In this document: in pieces, positions 60,780 to 64,000 of the stretch
Numbering within the stretch: the stretch's first letter is position 1
Layout of the letters: every line of letters begins with the position of its first letter
NCBI RefSeq assembly: GCF_025060895.1
Contig: NZ_JANZKV010000037.1
Location: 46,787-110,786 of the forward strand
Origin: Stieleria sedimenti
Lineage (GTDB): Bacteria; Planctomycetota; Planctomycetia; Pirellulales; Pirellulaceae
Direction of reading: 5' to 3'
DNA: 64,000 nucleotides
The notes under the pieces: generated by a model
Seen by the model: only the letters and a program-made list of their open reading frames with translations
The model's database searches: none
Told to the model about the DNA's origin: nothing
Translations under genes and position numbers: made by a program

Positions 60780-61541
60780 TTGACCGGCAACGCCCCCACG
60801 ACCGAAACCCCGCCTCCGCAATGGGAGCTGGCAGTGCCAATCTTGGAATTCCACGAGGTGAGTTTCAAGGGAGCCGGCGAGACGTCGATTCGCATGAACA
60901 AGTTCTCGGCAACGATTCGATCGGGCGAATTGGTCGAAGTGGAACTGGAGCGGCAGCACAATCCCCGCGACCTGGTTTCGATGATGCTGGGCCTGAATCC
61001 ACCGGATGCGGGCGAGGTGTTGTACAACCGGCAAGATTGGTTGGGGATCGACTACGCGCGACACTTTCAAATGCGAAGCGAAATCGGACGTGTGTTTGCG
61101 GGTTCGGCATGGATCCAAAGTCTGACGCTGCGTGACAACATTCACTTGGCGATGCGGCACCACGGCGTCGCAGAAACCGACGCGGAAGAAAAAGTGGAAC
61201 ATTGGATTCAAAGGCTGTCGGGCCATCAGCTCGCCAAGGTGAAATGGGCCTTGAAAAAGCGACCATCAGTGGTCGAGCCGTCGGTGCTGGCGTTGTGCCA
61301 ATTGATTCGCGCGATGGCCAACCATCCCCGACTGTTGATTTTGGAACGCCCACTTCGTTTCATGCTGGAATCGTTGTACGACAACTTTGTCGCGGCGATT
61401 GACGATCTGCGTGCCTCGGGCACTGCGGTTCTATTCTTTGCCGGTGACCGAGATGAATACCGACTGGAATTCCGCAGCCCGGTGAGCAGCTGGCGGATCA
61501 TCAACGGTACGATGAACACCAACGGGAGACGTCGGCCATGA
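60780..61541 (+). CDS. MlaF-like ABC ATPase homologue with lost nucleotide-binding motifs
   Basis: A 253-residue protein in the position of the MlaF ATPase, between permease and MCE protein. The overall ABC order is kept (strand VPILEFHEVSF, a Walker-A position, NPPDAGEVLYNRQDW, SLTLRDNIHLAMRHHGV, signature and Walker B positions). The key residues are lost: the Walker A position reads ELVEVELERQHNPRDLVSMM without GxxGxGKS; the signature LSGGQ is replaced by EPSVLALCQLI; and Walker B reads HPRLLILERPL, with E-R where D-E is expected. It starts at TTG 5 bases after the permease stop and overlaps the MCE gene by 4 bp. It is therefore likely a catalytically inactive subunit, with energy supplied elsewhere. 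Confidence 0.8.
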   Translation: MTGNAPTTETPPPQWELAVPILEFHEVSFKGAGETSIRMNKFSATIRSGELVEVELERQHNPRDLVSMMLGLNPPDAGEVLYNRQDWLGIDYARHFQMRSEIGRVFAGSAWIQSLTLRDNIHLAMRHHGVAETDAEEKVEHWIQRLSGHQLAKVKWALKKRPSVVEPSVLALCQLIRAMANHPRLLILERPLRFMLESLYDNFVAAIDDLRASGTAVLFFAGDRDEYRLEFRSPVSSWRIINGTMNTNGRRRP

Positions 61542-62623
61542 ACGAACCGTTTCGCCTCAGGTACGTCAATCAAATCGTCGGCGTGTTCTTGATCGTCGTC
61601 TTTCTGCTGTCGATCGTGATTTCGGTCCGCTTCACCAGCGATCTGGCGGTCAAAAAGGACTTGTTCTTTATCCATGTCCCAGAGAACATGGCTGCCCAAC
61701 TGCGGAACGGTACCGAAGTGATCATCTTGGGTGAAACGGTCGGCCAGGTCGACGCGTTGGAATACATCGTGGATGATGATTTGGTTCGTGTGACGCTGGC
61801 GATCAATGCCAAACACAGCGATCGGATCACAACCGATAGCGAAGTGACGCTGGACCGCAAGTATGGCGTCGGACCGGCGGTGGTTCGCATTCGACGCAAT
61901 CGCCCCGAAGGCCAAACGGATCCGCCCCAGCGACTGTTGCCCGGTCAAACGATCACGCGGATCCAGGAACAGGACGACCAAGTTGATCGGATGGCCAGCA
62001 ACATCGAAGCGGCCGGTAACTCGGTCGACAACGCCGCCAAGAAACTGCAACAGTCGCTGACCGAAAACATCGACCCGGCCTTCGGAAGCAGTGAGGAAAC
62101 GTTCGAATCACTCAAGCTGACCAGCGACGCGATTCGTCCGGAAGCTGTCGAGACGTTCGCCCAACTCCGCGAGACGACGGAGAATCTGGAGGCCGAACTG
62201 ACTCGGCTAACGCGACGCGTCGATCAATTGGTCGATGGTGACATCCGCCAAACCATTCTGCGAATCCGGGACTCTGCGACCGCCGCGTCGGACGCCGCCG
62301 AGAGCGTCCAAAAGCTGGCGGCCAACATCGATGCCAAAAGCGACCAAACCAACGATGACATTGCGACCACACTGGAGACGCTACGTGAAACGGCACTGCT
62401 GATTCAACGGTTGACCACCGAAACGCGTGACGTCGTGAGAATCGTCCGCAGCGAAGCCGAAGCATTGCCCGGAACGACCCAGCGCGTCAACGACACCGTC
62501 GAGGACACACAGGATTTGGTCGGCGACATCCAAGACCATTGGCTGCTGAGACGTTATCGCGAGAACAAAACGCCGACCAAACAACTGTCTCCGTCCTCGG
62601 TTCGCGGTGGAGGCGTTCGCTGA
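61538..62623 (+). CDS. MCE (MlaD-like) substrate-binding protein
   Basis: A 361-residue protein: a short cytoplasmic tail, one membrane helix (VGVFLIVVFLLSIVISV at about 14-30), an MCE domain (AAQLRNGTEVIILGETVGQV near 50-69 and SDRITTDSEVTLDRKYGVGP), then a long helical C-terminal part (about 140-340) with many T, E, D and R that suits the coiled-coil or bundle of MlaD/PqiB-type proteins. It forms the periplasmic lipid-binding ring of the transporter. It is coupled by 4-bp overlaps to both neighbours (ATGA at 61538 and at the downstream lipoprotein start 62623). Confidence 0.88.
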   Translation: MNEPFRLRYVNQIVGVFLIVVFLLSIVISVRFTSDLAVKKDLFFIHVPENMAAQLRNGTEVIILGETVGQVDALEYIVDDDLVRVTLAINAKHSDRITTDSEVTLDRKYGVGPAVVRIRRNRPEGQTDPPQRLLPGQTITRIQEQDDQVDRMASNIEAAGNSVDNAAKKLQQSLTENIDPAFGSSEETFESLKLTSDAIRPEAVETFAQLRETTENLEAELTRLTRRVDQLVDGDIRQTILRIRDSATAASDAAESVQKLAANIDAKSDQTNDDIATTLETLRETALLIQRLTTETRDVVRIVRSEAEALPGTTQRVNDTVEDTQDLVGDIQDHWLLRRYRENKTPTKQLSPSSVRGGGVR

Positions 62624-63867
62624 TGAGTGTTTTGGCGATGGCTCCCAGAATTTGGTTTAGCCTGGCGTGGCTGTCGGTGGCAGTGATCACGGCGGGCTGC
62701 GCCGGTGGCCCCCAAGAAATCGTCGGTAAGGACTCCACACTGCATCGCTACGTCGATGACGGCCGGGAGGCGTACAACGAAGGCGACCTGGACGAGGCGG
62801 AAAAGAAGTATCGCCAAGCGTTGATGCGGGCCTGGGCGATCGATGATCCCTACGAATCAGGCACCGTGGCGTACAACCTGGCCGCCTGTTTGACCAGCCG
62901 GGCCGAGTACCTGGAAGCGTCGGACTGGTTGGTCGACGCGCGTGTGGAACTCTGTCGCGCCGGAGCATCGACCGGCAACACCTGGTTGCTGTCGGCGGAA
63001 ATCGCCATCACGCAGTCTCGATTCCAAGATGCCGATCGGTTCGTCAACTACGCCGCGATGACTTGCCCTCCCTGTGACATCGTCGACACGTGCTGTCTGT
63101 GTGGGCCGGCTGGAAATTGTGCCGATGCCCCCTGCCGCGACTGCTGCGTGGTGCGGCTTCCCGTCGTCGGCGACAAGCTGAACGAACAACAGCAAGAAGA
63201 TCGCTGCCGCAGCGGCTACGAAGCACGCATCGAATTGGCACGTGCCCGTCTGGCAGCCAAACAACTGGATTTGGGCGGGGCGAAATCGCATTTGGCTCAA
63301 GCCTGCGAACGATCGATCGAATCGTGTGACCTGTCGTTGCACGCCGACCGGCATGACGTCGCGGCGTTGGTGCATGATCTGGAGGCCAATTTCCTACAGG
63401 CCGGAGCGCACCGGGACCGCGAAGTCCAACTGTTACGCTGCATCGGGCACTACCGCGAGATCCCCAATGTGCTTGATGCCGCGGCGCAATCCTATCGCTC
63501 GGCCGAACGGCTGGACTTGGCGGTCGACCGAATCATCCGCTCGGCGCGGATTCGCCTGGCCCGCGGCGACATCGAATCGGCGTGGCAGCGAATCCGTCAC
63601 GCCGGCGATCTGGCCTCGATGTGCGGTTGCGAAGCGGTAGAAATTCGCCTCAGCCTGACCGCGAAACTGATTCGCGAATTGCTCGCAGACAAGACCGAGT
63701 TGCGCGGTGAGGAAGTCCCGGGTGATGACGCACCCGTCGATGAAAAGCGAACCGACTCGGACGGTTTACCATTGAGCCTGGATCCTCCGGAGCAAGCGTC
63801 GATCCGCCCGCTTGATCAACTCAGTGATTGGATCCACGCGAGCGGCTTGGTCGACGTGGTCGATTGA
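62623..63867 (+). CDS. TPR-containing, cysteine-rich lipoprotein of the Mla-like operon
   Basis: A 414-residue lipoprotein. The ATG at 62623 overlaps the MCE stop (ATGA) and is followed by a signal peptide with lipobox (SLAWLSVAVITAGC). The mature part is mostly TPR-like helix pairs (GREAYNEGDLDEAEKKYRQA at about 47-66, GTVAYNLAACLTSRAEYLEA near 80, ARIELARARLAAKQLDLGGA near 202). Inserted between the repeats is an unusual cluster with 9 cysteines in about 29 residues (63064-63148; CPPCDIVDTCCLCG and CADAPCRDCC). It may bind metal or form disulfides. It replaces the usual MlaB/MlaC-type partner in the operon, which suggests a periplasmic or outer-membrane accessory role. Confidence 0.75.
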   Translation: MSVLAMAPRIWFSLAWLSVAVITAGCAGGPQEIVGKDSTLHRYVDDGREAYNEGDLDEAEKKYRQALMRAWAIDDPYESGTVAYNLAACLTSRAEYLEASDWLVDARVELCRAGASTGNTWLLSAEIAITQSRFQDADRFVNYAAMTCPPCDIVDTCCLCGPAGNCADAPCRDCCVVRLPVVGDKLNEQQQEDRCRSGYEARIELARARLAAKQLDLGGAKSHLAQACERSIESCDLSLHADRHDVAALVHDLEANFLQAGAHRDREVQLLRCIGHYREIPNVLDAAAQSYRSAERLDLAVDRIIRSARIRLARGDIESAWQRIRHAGDLASMCGCEAVEIRLSLTAKLIRELLADKTELRGEEVPGDDAPVDEKRTDSDGLPLSLDPPEQASIRPLDQLSDWIHASGLVDVVD

Positions 63868-64000
63868 GGGCGGACCATTGTCCGACGTCCTTTCGAGGTC
63901 GCCGGGGAGCGTCCTCCGGACGACGGCCCGGAAAAGCCATCGTGCTCAAAAAGCGGTCTCTCAAGGCTGGACACCAACGATGCTGGTGTGCAGGCTTTAG

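Overview
The window looks like a chromosomal segment of a planctomycete of the Pirellulales type (Rhodopirellula-like). The signs are a giant secreted protein with the N-terminal planctomycetal MEQLEQRLLLAS-type sorting motif followed by dockerin-like repeats, a Ser/Thr kinase fused to a STAND ATPase, many short palindromic intergenic repeats, and loosely packed genes with frequent GTG/TTG starts. The species cannot be named from the sequence alone.

Bases 1-13.5 kb are the right part of a type 1-like BREX phage-defence locus, all on the + strand: pglX (cut by the window edge), then a PIN-domain gene, a DUF262/HNH (GmrSD-like) gene and a TIR gene wedged between pglX and pglZ. An AbiEi/AbiEii-like regulator-nucleotidyltransferase pair, translationally coupled to pglZ and brxL, follows behind a perfect 12-bp inverted repeat that looks like an operator. 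pglX itself carries an in-frame palindromic repeat insertion and an AT-rich central specificity region.

Bases 13.6-19.1 kb hold a convergent hairpin, a two-gene minus-strand HTH/coiled-coil operon, a kinase-STAND-sensor fusion protein and a SpoIIE-type PP2C phosphatase.

Bases 19-53 kb are an accessory, rearranged region. It has a 2.1-kb segment present twice (19061-21155 and 48786-50881, same orientation, constant 29725-bp offset across the gene) carrying a predicted outer-membrane protein plus, in the second copy, only the first codons of the PP2C gene, so the second copy is the derived one. Between them lie a YdcF-like gene, the 5.66-kilo-residue adhesin/RHS gene, a DUF2786 protein gene (with a decayed second fragment near 52.5 kb), a lipoprotein, three small unknown genes, a tRNA-Pro 3' end that is an attachment-site remnant next to a gutted integrase, and a row of small secreted proteins. 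Several families of short dispersed repeats decorate this part.

Bases 53.3-64 kb look like ordinary chromosome: HAD hydrolase and FGGY kinase, a polytopic membrane protein bracketed by direct repeats, an FKBP-type isomerase lipoprotein, tRNA-Val, and an Mla-like lipid transport operon (permease, degenerate ATPase-like protein, MCE protein, Cys-rich TPR lipoprotein).
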